Positions 45,286 to 53,912 of a DNA stretch of 64,000 bases are shown piece by piece. The notes below the pieces were generated by a model, which had not been told where the DNA came from, did no database searches, and saw only the letters and a list, made by a program, of their open reading frames with translations. The DNA comes from a virus, in IMG/VR virus record IMGVR_UViG_3300036715_000153, positions 62,001-126,000 of that record, one strand, 5' to 3'. The position numbers were made by a program, and so were the translations under genes. Positions within the stretch are counted from its first letter, which is position 1, and each line of letters opens with the position of its first letter.

Positions 45286-45293
45286 ATTTAGTT
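45286..45293 (-). promoter_or_regulatory. Late-type promoter AACTAAAT for gp4
   Basis: Minus-strand AACTAAATTA, 29 nt before the gp4 start at 45256. With the plus-strand copy at 45263 it makes a symmetrical divergent promoter. Confidence 0.55.
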
Positions 45294-45302
45294 TATAATT
45301 TC

Positions 45303-46409
45303 ATGGCAAATCGGCAGACAGATGTGAACGTAGGTAAGGGTTCTAAAGAATCGTACTCCGTGGCCTTTAATAAAGGGGCGATCGGCAAGTTACAGTTTCC
45401 CTCAGATATCGGAACCGACGCGAGACCGAACTTTATTGTTATTTATATAAATGAAGTTTCAGGCACAAAATATTTCTCGTCTATATCTAACAGACTTGCA
45501 AAGACAGATCAGCCTGCGAGTGGCGGAGCGAATACAGGTGCAAGCTCCTTGCAGACAGGAGGCAAAGTTCCTGAAACATCAACACTAGCAACCGCGTCGG
45601 GAATATATAATAAATCGTTGCTGGAGGGGTTAAAGACGTATGCCGCAGGTAAAGCGGGGGATAACAAGGCATTTAATAGACTGTTGAGTATAATTGCACT
45701 ACCTATGCCGGCTCAGTTTGCTGCGCCTCTAACTACATCTTGGGCAGGAAACGATGCTTCTGCATATACGCTAGCAAAAGCAATGAGTAACCCTGGGTTC
45801 GGCGACGTAGCATCAAAGATAAAGGAATCGCTAGTTAACAAGCAAATGGCTGAAGCAAAGCAAGGTGCTAATTCGAATAGAGTGGTATCAAACCCGGCAA
45901 TGGAGTCGTCGTTTCAATCGGTGAGCCCTCGCAGCTATGAAATGACGTGGGAGTTATATCCTAAGAACTTAACTGAGGCTAAAGCTATCTGGGATATTAT
46001 TCAGATACTCAAAGCGTTTGCCTTGCCCTCGATGGCAGCAGGTGGGTCTTTATTGTTGTCACCTGCGATATTTGATTTTGAGTTCCATCATAAAACAAGT
46101 AGGAACGATTGGTTACCAAAGTCGCTATCTTGTGCGATACAGAACATATCTGTAAACTACATTATGGGTGGAGGATTCTCTGGATTCGACTTATCGGGTG
46201 GTCAATCTGAATATCTGAATGTTCTCGATAATGCCAAACCACTAAAAGATGGGTCGCCATCAACTGGAATATCTCTAAGCGTATCGTTTACTGAGATTGA
46301 AGTTCTTACTCGCGATAGGTTGGACGTGGGGTCATCAGAAAATGCGAGTGGTCGGGAACCATTTACATTTAACATAGGCGGATATTCATCGAATGACGGT
46401 ACACTATAA
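45303..46409 (+). CDS. gp48: Baseplate tail-tube cap gp48
   Basis: 368 residues (T4: 364). The N-terminal IGKLQFPSDIGTDARPNFIV followed by IYI is typical of the gp48 family, as is NPAMESSFQSVSPRSYEMTW followed by ELYPKN (residues about 198-223), which resembles tube-fold proteins. gp48 caps the hub and forms the first tube ring. Its stop overlaps gp53 by 1 nt. Confidence 0.85.
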   Translation: MANRQTDVNVGKGSKESYSVAFNKGAIGKLQFPSDIGTDARPNFIVIYINEVSGTKYFSSISNRLAKTDQPASGGANTGASSLQTGGKVPETSTLATASGIYNKSLLEGLKTYAAGKAGDNKAFNRLLSIIALPMPAQFAAPLTTSWAGNDASAYTLAKAMSNPGFGDVASKIKESLVNKQMAEAKQGANSNRVVSNPAMESSFQSVSPRSYEMTWELYPKNLTEAKAIWDIIQILKAFALPSMAAGGSLLLSPAIFDFEFHHKTSRNDWLPKSLSCAIQNISVNYIMGGGFSGFDLSGGQSEYLNVLDNAKPLKDGSPSTGISLSVSFTEIEVLTRDRLDVGSSENASGREPFTFNIGGYSSNDGTL

Positions 46410-46915
46410 TGTCTAATATATTCTTTTCAAATTTCCCAGTAGTAGACTATTGGATTGGATCAGACGCACCCACTAGAATCCGACACATCATGCCCAGATT
46501 TAAGTTGGTAGACTTAGTTGGGAATAATTCTGGTAACTACGACATATATCGAATGACAGATGGCGACACACTAGAAAGCGTGGCTCAGCTGGTTTACGGC
46601 GATGCTCGTTGGTACTGGGTGCTCGCGCTATACAACAATATATCTGACCCATACGAATCTTTGCCTATCTCTAACTCAGACTTAATCGCCCGCGTTAAAG
46701 AAGTGTACGGAGATGATAAGGTCAACGCAGTACATCACTACGAAGATGACATCGGCAACGAGTGTGGACAGTATGCTGATGGATCACCTCAGCCTGTAAC
46801 TAACTTCCAATACGAAGATAGATTAAATACAGAGAAAAGAAAGATAAAGATTCCAAATTCTAAATATCTACAAAACTTCCAACAGATGCTTGAAGATGTT
46901 ACGAAAGACCTATAA
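46409..46915 (+). CDS. gp53: Baseplate wedge subunit gp53
   Basis: 168 residues. It begins FFSNFPVVDYWIGSD and has the LysM-like block YRMTDGDTLESVAQLVYGDA (47-66) followed by RWYWVLALYNNISDP, then the C-terminal YEDRLNTEKRKIKIPNSKYL (130-150). gp53 clamps wedges to form the six-fold baseplate. In a chain with gp48 and gp27 (1-nt overlaps). Confidence 0.9.
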   Translation: MSNIFFSNFPVVDYWIGSDAPTRIRHIMPRFKLVDLVGNNSGNYDIYRMTDGDTLESVAQLVYGDARWYWVLALYNNISDPYESLPISNSDLIARVKEVYGDDKVNAVHHYEDDIGNECGQYADGSPQPVTNFQYEDRLNTEKRKIKIPNSKYLQNFQQMLEDVTKDL

Positions 46916-48186
46916 TGTCAGAATTACCACAAAAATCTGGCTCAGTAAAATATAGTAGAATAGAGCTCACATCACACACAGGCGATGTAGCAGATATCCA
47001 ACACATAACACAGCAAGTGGACTTATATGAGGATCTGTTTGCTAACCATTTATCTGGTAGCATCACCATACTAGATGCGACTGGTTTTTCTTCGATGTTC
47101 CCGGTAATCGGACAAGAAACACTTCTGATGCAATACCGAGTAGTTGGTGCGGATTTAAAAGAACTACGACTCGCAGTATATAAAGTAGAACGAGTTCAGT
47201 CTACTCAAAATGCGGACTTAGTAAAAATGCACTTTGTATCTCAAGAAGCATATATAGGTCTAACTACAGTAATATCTAAGTCTTTTAAAGGTAGCGCTGC
47301 TAGTATAGTGAAGACGGTGTTCGACGACTATATCGGTACAGGTAAGCCTATGAACATAGAAAACTCTAAGTTCCCGATTAATGTTATCGCCCCAAAGTGG
47401 AATCCGTTTTATTTTATTAATTGGCTAGCAGGCAGAGCCATACCCGCCGATGGAAAGACACCGTCCTTTTTCTTTTACGAAACGATATCTGGGTTTAACT
47501 TTGTATCGCTAGAGTCTAAGTTTAAGACTCCATCTAAGGGTGTTTGGCGTAAACAGTTACCAAACGCATCTCAGTCTGCCAACTCCCCGGACTTCGATAA
47601 ACTATCATATAACACAACAACAATCCACTCATACGAATTATTAGAAGCATTCGACTTTATCACATCTCAACTACACGGCATGATAGGTTCTGAGATGTAT
47701 GTAGTAGATAGTCTTAGCAACGGGTATAGAAAGATAACGTTCGATTACTTAGAAGAGTTTAAGAAATCGAAACACCTAAACGAATCCCCGATATCCGTCA
47801 GGACTACATCGTTCGGTCACACATTTAACTCCCCAGGTATAACTAGAATCGCACATGATAGCTCTAGAGCCTTTACTGGGCTAGATACTGCTAATAAATA
47901 TGAGGAGTGGGTACTGCCGAGAATATCTTTTATGCAACAACTCAACGGACAACGACTACAAATAGAAGTTGCCGGTAACGGCGTAGTTGAAGTCGGTGAT
48001 GTGGTGACGATATTTATTCCTCTGGTAGCATCATCAGAAACACTAGAGCCTAGGCCAGATCCTATTCTGTCCGGGAACTATATTATAACAGCAATTCATC
48101 ATGTAATGGGATTAACTACACACGAAATGATCGTAGAGTTATGTAAGGAGTCGACGATTACAATACCTAAGGTAGATAGAAAATGA
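46915..48186 (+). CDS. gp27: Baseplate hub gp27
   Basis: 423 residues (T4: 391). The tube-like domain YSRIELTSHTGDVADIQHIT then LYEDLFANHLSGSITILDAT (residues 13-55) and the central WNPFYFINWLAGRAIPADGK (161-180) are hub marks; the C-terminal GVVEVGDVVTIFIP and GNYIITAIHHVMG fit too. gp27 trimers form the hub holding gp5. The stop overlaps the gp5 start by 4 nt. Confidence 0.88.
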   Translation: MSELPQKSGSVKYSRIELTSHTGDVADIQHITQQVDLYEDLFANHLSGSITILDATGFSSMFPVIGQETLLMQYRVVGADLKELRLAVYKVERVQSTQNADLVKMHFVSQEAYIGLTTVISKSFKGSAASIVKTVFDDYIGTGKPMNIENSKFPINVIAPKWNPFYFINWLAGRAIPADGKTPSFFFYETISGFNFVSLESKFKTPSKGVWRKQLPNASQSANSPDFDKLSYNTTTIHSYELLEAFDFITSQLHGMIGSEMYVVDSLSNGYRKITFDYLEEFKKSKHLNESPISVRTTSFGHTFNSPGITRIAHDSSRAFTGLDTANKYEEWVLPRISFMQQLNGQRLQIEVAGNGVVEVGDVVTIFIPLVASSETLEPRPDPILSGNYIITAIHHVMGLTTHEMIVELCKESTITIPKVDRK

Positions 48187-50942
48187 AACGGGATTTAGGA
48201 CCAACACCAACAATATTCTTCATCGGTATCGTCGAAGATAGAAACGACCCTGAAGAGCTGGGTCGCGTCAGAGTCAGAGTGTTTGGACTACACACAGAAT
48301 CTAAAGTAGACATTCCAACTAAAGACTTGCCTTGGTCTCCAGTTATCATGAGCTCGACTAATCCAGGTAAGTCTGGTGTAGGTTGGTCGCCTAATGGCTT
48401 AGTGCCAGGATCTAAGGTAATCGGGTATTTCTCAGATGGCGCCGCTCAACAACAATATGTCGTCCTCGGGTCGCACTTAGGCATTAACGATGATGTTTAC
48501 GGCGGGCCGCAGTCGGCGATACCCGCAGCAGATGCTAAGTCCCCTGCGGTTGTTAATGCTGCTAATCCAGCGACATCTACAAATCGCGTAGATGCAAATG
48601 GTAATCCTTTACCAGACGGAGTCGCGCAAGATCCAAATACAGTACCCAGAGAAAATGCCCCAGAGGTTGTTACTGTTATAATTCCGCCTTGGAAGCTAGG
48701 CCAATCGTCTATATCATATGAAACAGAACGTAGATCTCCCGGAGACATCACTATAGTAGATGGCGTAGCATTCTATGGTAAGTGGATGTTTAGTAGCCAA
48801 ACTGAAGATTTAAAGTCTTATGTTAAGGTGTGCCCATATACAGTTGAGTTCGGTGGTCTGGATGTACCGGGAACCCAGTTTAATTATATCTGGGGCAACT
48901 TGGGTAAAACGAATACGACTGAGTTTGCTGACGATCAATATGACTATGTTAAGAAAACTGTATATCAAAAACTGATTGCCAAACTCGCTCACGTTCAGAT
49001 GTCCGAACGAGGCAACGGAGTGCAAGATTGTATCTGGGCTACTTCTGTTTTATATGGGGTTACTGGTGGACTGAAAGTTGTTAATAGAGCACTCGCCGAT
49101 AAAGACCTGACTGAGATTACCGACGTCGATATCGTAACGCTTATCCAAGACGATAAAGTTCGTAATATTGCAGAAGACTTTAAAGGTAAATCTACAGATG
49201 GACTCGCAGCTAGGTTTGCTGCAGAAAAGTCTGCGATGCTCCTGTTATGCGAAGACGTTGCTACGCCAGACTTACCACCGACACCTGTACCTGCTACAGA
49301 TATATACAAACAACCTATAATTAAACCTCTACCCGCGAATACAAGAAAAGAACCGACAGAAGATAAAGAGCCCGCAGGTTTTAAAGATCCTAAAGGAGTA
49401 TATCCTAAGAAGTTGTATAAGGGGGCGGCAGATACCAATCATCAAGCAAGAAACAAGTCTAGTATCACAGGCACTGCTACCGATGCAAAGTCTAAGTCTA
49501 TACTAAGTAACGCTGGCGAACCGGCTTCTCCATACAAGGCAAAGTATCCATATAATAAGGTATATGAATCTGAGTCTGGTCATGTTATAGAAATCGACGA
49601 TACGATAGGTGGTGAGCGAGTCCACGTGTATCATAGATCTGGGTCATATATAGAGTTTTATCCAGACGGCACGATCGTAAAGAAGTCGGTTAAAGACGAC
49701 ACAGAAATAGTTCTTAGCAATAAGTCTGTATATGTCGTAGGTACGTGTAATATTACTGTAGAAGGCAACACTGCTGTGAAGTGCATGGGAAGTATAGACA
49801 TCCAAGCTAAAGATGACATATCTATGATGGCAGGTGGCAATATTTCTATTATGGCAGGTGGCGATCTTGTAGCAAGCTCTGCCCGTAACAGTAACTTCCA
49901 GGCGGGTAAACAAGCTTCTATGGATGCTCCTAAGATCGTACAGAACGCCGGTGCTGCTGGTGCAGTCAAGATAGATATCGGCAGTAAGATAGAAGCACAG
50001 ATGGCTATGGCAGAACAAACAGATGCGGGGCCCGATGATTCTCCAGACGACGAGCCAGATATATCTGCAGAGCAAGCCAAGGCTGATTTTGAAAAGAAGA
50101 ACGGATATAAGTTACCGACAGACCCAGCAAATACAGCAACATTCAAAGACGAGCCTATCGTAGAAAAGGTTATGACTGTTAGTATATCTAATTCCAATCC
50201 ACATACAGTTACGATAGATGCGGATAGCGTATTAAAGTCTACAGATGGACTGGTCGTGGGTCAGACGTTGTCTGGTACAGGGATTCCTAAGGGAGCATCT
50301 ATCGCTTCAGTAATAGATACGTCGACGTTCACTATAGATAAAGATGTTACTAATTCTGTCGTCTCATCTATCGCATCGTTTGGTCCGCCTGTTGCGAAAC
50401 ATGTAGTCGTCGAAGTTGCACCTACTTCGGGACCATACACACCAGCCTACCAGTTATCTGAGAACGTAACTATTAAAGACATGACAGCAACTCCTGTATC
50501 TCCGTTTAAGCTGGTTGCTCAGGTGGGACTAACAGAAGATCAAATTGTGCAGAATATGAAAGCAGTCGCGGTTAACGTAATCGAGCCGGTTCATAAGTTA
50601 ATGGGTGCCGGTAAATACGCGATCACCAATGCTTTACGAAACGCTGTTGGTGCCAAGTACCCGTCAGACCACCACTTCGGGTCTGCCGTAGACTTCCAAT
50701 TCCCGGGGATTGCTGCTACAGAGATTATCCATATAGCTAAGAAGATATCCGATATATTGCCGGCATACCATCAAGTTATTTTAGAGTACCACGCGAATGC
50801 CCCGGTAGTTCATATCGCTTATCGCTTACCCGGGCATCCTCGAGGCGATAATAAGAAGACTACGCATACTGCGTTCAAGACCCCATTTACAGGAATGCCT
50901 CGCGGCTTCTGTGATAAGAACATGAATTTAATTTACCCGTAA
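48183..50942 (+). CDS. gp5: Central spike gp5 with C-terminal M15-type peptidase domain
   Basis: 919 residues (T4: 575). Residues about 10-105 are the OB fold (FFIGIVEDRNDPEELGRVRV). Residues about 180-360 form a helical domain (ERGNGVQDCIWATSVLYG...) that may act on peptidoglycan but lacks the T4 lysozyme signature. The beta-helix needle follows (ESGHVIEIDDTIGGERVHVY ... SIDIQAKDDISMMAGGNISI). A beta module insert (DGLVVGQTLSGTGIPKGASI) lies near 680-715. The C-terminus is an M15-like zinc peptidase: SDHHFGSAVDF (828-838) and VHIAY (876-880). Followed by a separate M15 endolysin. Confidence 0.88.
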   Translation: MKRDLGPTPTIFFIGIVEDRNDPEELGRVRVRVFGLHTESKVDIPTKDLPWSPVIMSSTNPGKSGVGWSPNGLVPGSKVIGYFSDGAAQQQYVVLGSHLGINDDVYGGPQSAIPAADAKSPAVVNAANPATSTNRVDANGNPLPDGVAQDPNTVPRENAPEVVTVIIPPWKLGQSSISYETERRSPGDITIVDGVAFYGKWMFSSQTEDLKSYVKVCPYTVEFGGLDVPGTQFNYIWGNLGKTNTTEFADDQYDYVKKTVYQKLIAKLAHVQMSERGNGVQDCIWATSVLYGVTGGLKVVNRALADKDLTEITDVDIVTLIQDDKVRNIAEDFKGKSTDGLAARFAAEKSAMLLLCEDVATPDLPPTPVPATDIYKQPIIKPLPANTRKEPTEDKEPAGFKDPKGVYPKKLYKGAADTNHQARNKSSITGTATDAKSKSILSNAGEPASPYKAKYPYNKVYESESGHVIEIDDTIGGERVHVYHRSGSYIEFYPDGTIVKKSVKDDTEIVLSNKSVYVVGTCNITVEGNTAVKCMGSIDIQAKDDISMMAGGNISIMAGGDLVASSARNSNFQAGKQASMDAPKIVQNAGAAGAVKIDIGSKIEAQMAMAEQTDAGPDDSPDDEPDISAEQAKADFEKKNGYKLPTDPANTATFKDEPIVEKVMTVSISNSNPHTVTIDADSVLKSTDGLVVGQTLSGTGIPKGASIASVIDTSTFTIDKDVTNSVVSSIASFGPPVAKHVVVEVAPTSGPYTPAYQLSENVTIKDMTATPVSPFKLVAQVGLTEDQIVQNMKAVAVNVIEPVHKLMGAGKYAITNALRNAVGAKYPSDHHFGSAVDFQFPGIAATEIIHIAKKISDILPAYHQVILEYHANAPVVHIAYRLPGHPRGDNKKTTHTAFKTPFTGMPRGFCDKNMNLIYP

Positions 50943-50954
50943 GGAGAACATCGC

Positions 50955-51506
50955 ATGAAAGAACTATCTGGGCTACACGAATCTATCAGACCTAAGGCCG
51001 AGAAGCTAATTCAGTTAGCTAAAGAAAGATTCGACCTTGTAATTAAGATTACTATGACTTTGCGTACTAATAAAGAGCAAACTGCACTCTACGCTAAAGG
51101 TAGAATGTCATTAGTTGAAGTTAACAAGTTGATGAGGATCGCAGGACTTCCTGAGATAACTGCAAAAGAAAACATAATCGTAACCAAGGCATCTTCGGTA
51201 GATACGTCTTTCCATGGCTATGGTATGGCGTTTGATATTGCTGTGTTTGATTCCACTGGTAAGATGGTTAAGTGGGACGATTCGTCTGATTGGAACAATG
51301 ACGGCATTAACGACTGGGCTCAAGTTGGATCGCTGGCAGATGAATGTGGTCTTGAGTGGGGAGGTAACTTCTCTGCTATCCCCGATAAACCGCACTATCA
51401 AGACCGCATGGGTTGGACGATAGCGGCACTCAAGTTGGCTAAGATTCCAGCGGGCGAAGTGTATGTTGGACTACCGTACAATACACCAGCAAAATCAATG
51501 ACTTAA
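50955..51506 (+). CDS. M15-family endolysin (L-Ala-D-Glu peptidase type)
   Basis: 183 residues. Zinc and catalytic marks: TLRTNKEQTALYAKGR (35-50), SFHGYGMAFDIAV (85-97; His87, Asp94), WGGNFSAIPDKPHYQ (135-149; His147). This is the VanY/T5-endolysin pattern that cuts the peptide stems of peptidoglycan. There is no signal peptide, so release would need a holin. AAGGAG lies before the ATG; a terminator follows at 51573. Confidence 0.88.
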   Translation: MKELSGLHESIRPKAEKLIQLAKERFDLVIKITMTLRTNKEQTALYAKGRMSLVEVNKLMRIAGLPEITAKENIIVTKASSVDTSFHGYGMAFDIAVFDSTGKMVKWDDSSDWNNDGINDWAQVGSLADECGLEWGGNFSAIPDKPHYQDRMGWTIAALKLAKIPAGEVYVGLPYNTPAKSMT

Positions 51507-51572
51507 AATTAAATAGCATTATTTGAGTGCTTTAATACGATTTTAACGTGTAAAGATGTGTAATCGTGGAAA

Positions 51573-51595
51573 AACGGCATTTATGCCGTTTTTTG
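51573..51595. terminator. Bidirectional intrinsic terminator
   Basis: Stem AACGGCA / TGCCGTT with TTTTTT on the plus side and TTTTTCC on the minus side. It separates the plus-strand endolysin unit from the converging minus-strand 56-aa gene. Confidence 0.8.
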
Positions 51596-51622
51596 TGTTT
51601 ATTAATCAGTGACTTACAACCA

Positions 51623-51793
51623 TCAATTTCCTGTTTGTATAATAGTAACTGGGCCGTGTCCTGCAGTTACATCTTCCCTAAACACTTTACGCTGAATAGC
51701 CACATACTCAACAAAAGTCATCGGTGTTTTCTGTCTAGACTCCAGCGTGCGTACGTAGCTAATATAACCTTCGTTGTAGAATTTGTCGTTCAT
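51623..51793 (-). CDS. Small early-type protein, 56 aa
   Basis: MNDKFYNEGYISYVRTLESR at the start, TAGHGPVTIIQTGN at the end. A perfect AAAGGAG site lies 7-13 nt before the ATG and a consensus sigma70-like promoter further upstream, with a terminator after it, so it is a complete single-gene unit. No family recognised; short early phage genes often encode host-takeover proteins. Confidence 0.75.
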   Translation of the reverse strand: MNDKFYNEGYISYVRTLESRQKTPMTFVEYVAIQRKVFREDVTAGHGPVTIIQTGN

Positions 51794-51822
51794 TGTGTAA
51801 TCTCCTTTAAGTTTGTGTAGTG

Positions 51823-51851
51823 ATTATACATTACATTTCAAACAAAGTCAA
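51823..51851 (-). promoter_or_regulatory. Strong sigma70-like promoter
   Basis: Minus-strand TTGACT (51851-51846), 17-nt spacer, TATAAT (51828-51823), led by AAATAGG and followed by CACTAC. Drives the 56-aa gene. Confidence 0.8.
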
Positions 51852-51870
51852 CCTATTTGTATGCGTGAAA

Positions 51871-51895
51871 AAGCCCAACTTAATGGGCTTTTTTT
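51871..51895. terminator. Bidirectional intrinsic terminator after the AAA ATPase gene
   Basis: Stem AAGCCCA / TGGGCTT with a 6-nt loop; U-tracts on both strands (TTTTTTT on plus, TTTTTC on minus). It ends the minus-strand unit at 51897. Confidence 0.8.
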
Positions 51896-51896
51896 A

Positions 51897-52937
51897 CTAA
51901 GCTACGTAGTTCTTTACCATTGTTTGCCAGCCTTCTTGTCCTTCATAAGCTGCACACACCTTTAATGCGTTAACTAGCGTTCTCATGTTAATGCGGTTTT
52001 GCTTACCGCCAGACTCTTGAATAAATTCAAATACTTCTTGTCTGAGCTTATTGCTAAGTTGTAGATTCTCAGGTAACTCGATCTTATTAACGAGCGAACG
52101 CATTACTTCTAGCATCTCGTCTTTCGTAGGATTAATCTCCATAACAAATCCACGAGTACGAATAGCACCATCTGGGTCTAACTTCTTAATACTTACGTTT
52201 GCTACGAGAATAATCCCGCCTTCGAAGTTAAAGTATCTTGGTAACTGCTCTCCGCCTTCTTCCGGCTCTTCTTGGAAAGCTGGATCGTAATAGTTACCGC
52301 CCTTCTTGTTAAAGCTGATCTTACGAGTCTTACCGGAATCGGTTGCTGCCTTAATCATGTTACGAACTTCTGGGTCATTCATCAGAGTGTCACACTCATC
52401 AAACAGTATAATCTCTTTGCGGTGGTTGAATAACGTTTCGTATGTTGCTGCGGCAGATCCAGCACCGACTGTCTTAAAGTATCCATCACCATCAGATAGT
52501 CCCGCTGCTCTCATCTCAGACTCTAGGTTATGAGTATTGTGATGTAATACTCCTGCTGCGTCGTAGTAAACATGTTCGTTGCTATCTACAGAAATATCAT
52601 ACAGGTCTACAATTTCATCAGAAACAGCAACTTCGGCGACAACCTCTGTAGAATCTTTACCAAGAACTACGTTACCAAACACTAGATTGGATGCTTTAAC
52701 TGTGTCGTTTGATTCAGTCACAAACATATGACTGCAACCACAATTCACTACCTTACCGGAGTCGAACGTAACAGTGCAGAGTTTATCTTGTTTGCGAATA
52801 AATCCAGATATTGGTTTGTATCCGGTTGGGGTATTTGTTTCTAGTCCAAGAGATTCTATATTATATAGATAATCCAGTTGGGGTTCGGTAATGTTATACA
52901 GGTCGAGTACCTGTAATTTAATGTCGTTTAAGTTCAT
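51897..52937 (-). CDS. AAA ATPase, C-terminal part preceded by split-intein C-half
   Basis: 346 residues from ATG 52937 (MNLNDIKLQVLDL) with AGAGG upstream. Residues 1-134 are an intein C-half: block B-like NCGCSHMFVTES (65-76), block F YDISVDSNEHVYYDAAG (113-129), end VLHHN. Thr135 is the first extein residue and at the same time the Thr of Walker A. The extein continues with ESEMRAAGLSDGDGYFKT, Walker B IILFDECDTLM (176-186) and an arginine-containing C-domain (DGAIRTRGFVMEINP). It must join the N-part at 53000-53890 to make an ATPase. Confidence 0.88.
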   Translation of the reverse strand: MNLNDIKLQVLDLYNITEPQLDYLYNIESLGLETNTPTGYKPISGFIRKQDKLCTVTFDSGKVVNCGCSHMFVTESNDTVKASNLVFGNVVLGKDSTEVVAEVAVSDEIVDLYDISVDSNEHVYYDAAGVLHHNTHNLESEMRAAGLSDGDGYFKTVGAGSAAATYETLFNHRKEIILFDECDTLMNDPEVRNMIKAATDSGKTRKISFNKKGGNYYDPAFQEEPEEGGEQLPRYFNFEGGIILVANVSIKKLDPDGAIRTRGFVMEINPTKDEMLEVMRSLVNKIELPENLQLSNKLRQEVFEFIQESGGKQNRINMRTLVNALKVCAAYEGQEGWQTMVKNYVA

Positions 52938-52999
52938 AAGCCTCTTCTTTAGCTGTCTGTTGTTCAATGTATCTTGGCGAGAAATCCCACGTATATCTT

Positions 53000-53890
53000 T
53001 TAATTAGATGTGCGTATATCTAATTCGGTGTCTTGGCGTAAACACTTACCTGTTCCGCCGGGGCCCGTAAGCATTAATAGATTAGTTGCACCAGACTTAA
53101 TCAGTCTTACAAATCCACGTAGATGTTGTAGTTGATCTGCGTACGCAACCTTCTCTGCTTCATCTTCTAGATCGTTCGTAGAACCAGGTGTGATGTCTTG
53201 TTCTTTAGCCATAGACTTAGATACGCGAACTGTTGCACCGCCTGCTGCTTCCAGTGCCTTAGCGTAGTCAATCTTAGACGGGCTGCCGATGAACACTGGG
53301 GATTTACCAGACGTATCAAATACAGATGGGTTAGTTTCTACGATTACTTGGAACAGTTTAAACTCTGGACGTCCAAGTGCTAACTTAACTTCTCGATAAC
53401 CGATCTTATCTCCAACATTCATCTTAGCTACGTATGCGCGAATGTTGTCTGCGATCATCGAAGACATTTCATTCAATACTTCTGCTTCGGTTAACTCAGA
53501 CTCGTTTACATCGACTGGAACGAAGTCGAACTCTGCTACGCGAGGAGTTTTAAGGATGTCGACGATCTGTGGCAGGATCTTAACGATAGATACGCTGTGG
53601 TCGAATGTAACATCGAACTTAGTATCTTTGTTCTTCCATATAGTAATCGAATCTAGTACATCTTGATTTAATGATTTACCCAGCCAGTTAAACCGGACAC
53701 ACGAGTCCGTCTTATAAAAGAAACGCACACCTGTAAACGTTTTGCCTGCAACCATAAACGTTTCGTATCCAGGCATACGATGGAAAGTCTGACCGACTCT
53801 TTTAGTTAAATACTTCTGGATTAGTAATGCGACGACGTGAACGTCTTTAGCGTTCACTGCCTCTACTAGGTAGTCACTGTATGATTTCAT
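53000..53890 (-). CDS. AAA ATPase, N-terminal part with 14-aa split-intein N-half
   Basis: 296 residues. It begins MKSYSDYLVEAVNAK, resembling T4 internal-protein targeting sequences. Residues 276-282 are Walker A up to its Lys (GPGGTGK), and Cys283 begins CLRQDTELDIRTSN, a 14-residue intein N-fragment with block A character, ending in TAA. The Walker A Thr is supplied by the downstream ORF (THNLES). The exteins meet exactly within the P-loop, a favoured intein site. Sixty-two bases separate the ORFs. The ATPase is of unknown role; AAA plus a head-targeting N-terminus suggests a virion-carried or head-associated protein. Confidence 0.88.
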   Translation of the reverse strand: MKSYSDYLVEAVNAKDVHVVALLIQKYLTKRVGQTFHRMPGYETFMVAGKTFTGVRFFYKTDSCVRFNWLGKSLNQDVLDSITIWKNKDTKFDVTFDHSVSIVKILPQIVDILKTPRVAEFDFVPVDVNESELTEAEVLNEMSSMIADNIRAYVAKMNVGDKIGYREVKLALGRPEFKLFQVIVETNPSVFDTSGKSPVFIGSPSKIDYAKALEAAGGATVRVSKSMAKEQDITPGSTNDLEDEAEKVAYADQLQHLRGFVRLIKSGATNLLMLTGPGGTGKCLRQDTELDIRTSN

Positions 53891-53912
53891 GTTGGATAGG
53901 TGTTGTGTAAAA

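Noticed and set aside
51897-53890. A single sequencing frameshift in one AAA ATPase gene
   Set aside because: No single indel joins the frames: the spacer has several stops, the C-half has its own ribosome site and ATG, and the junction lies within intein sequence rather than in the ATPase.
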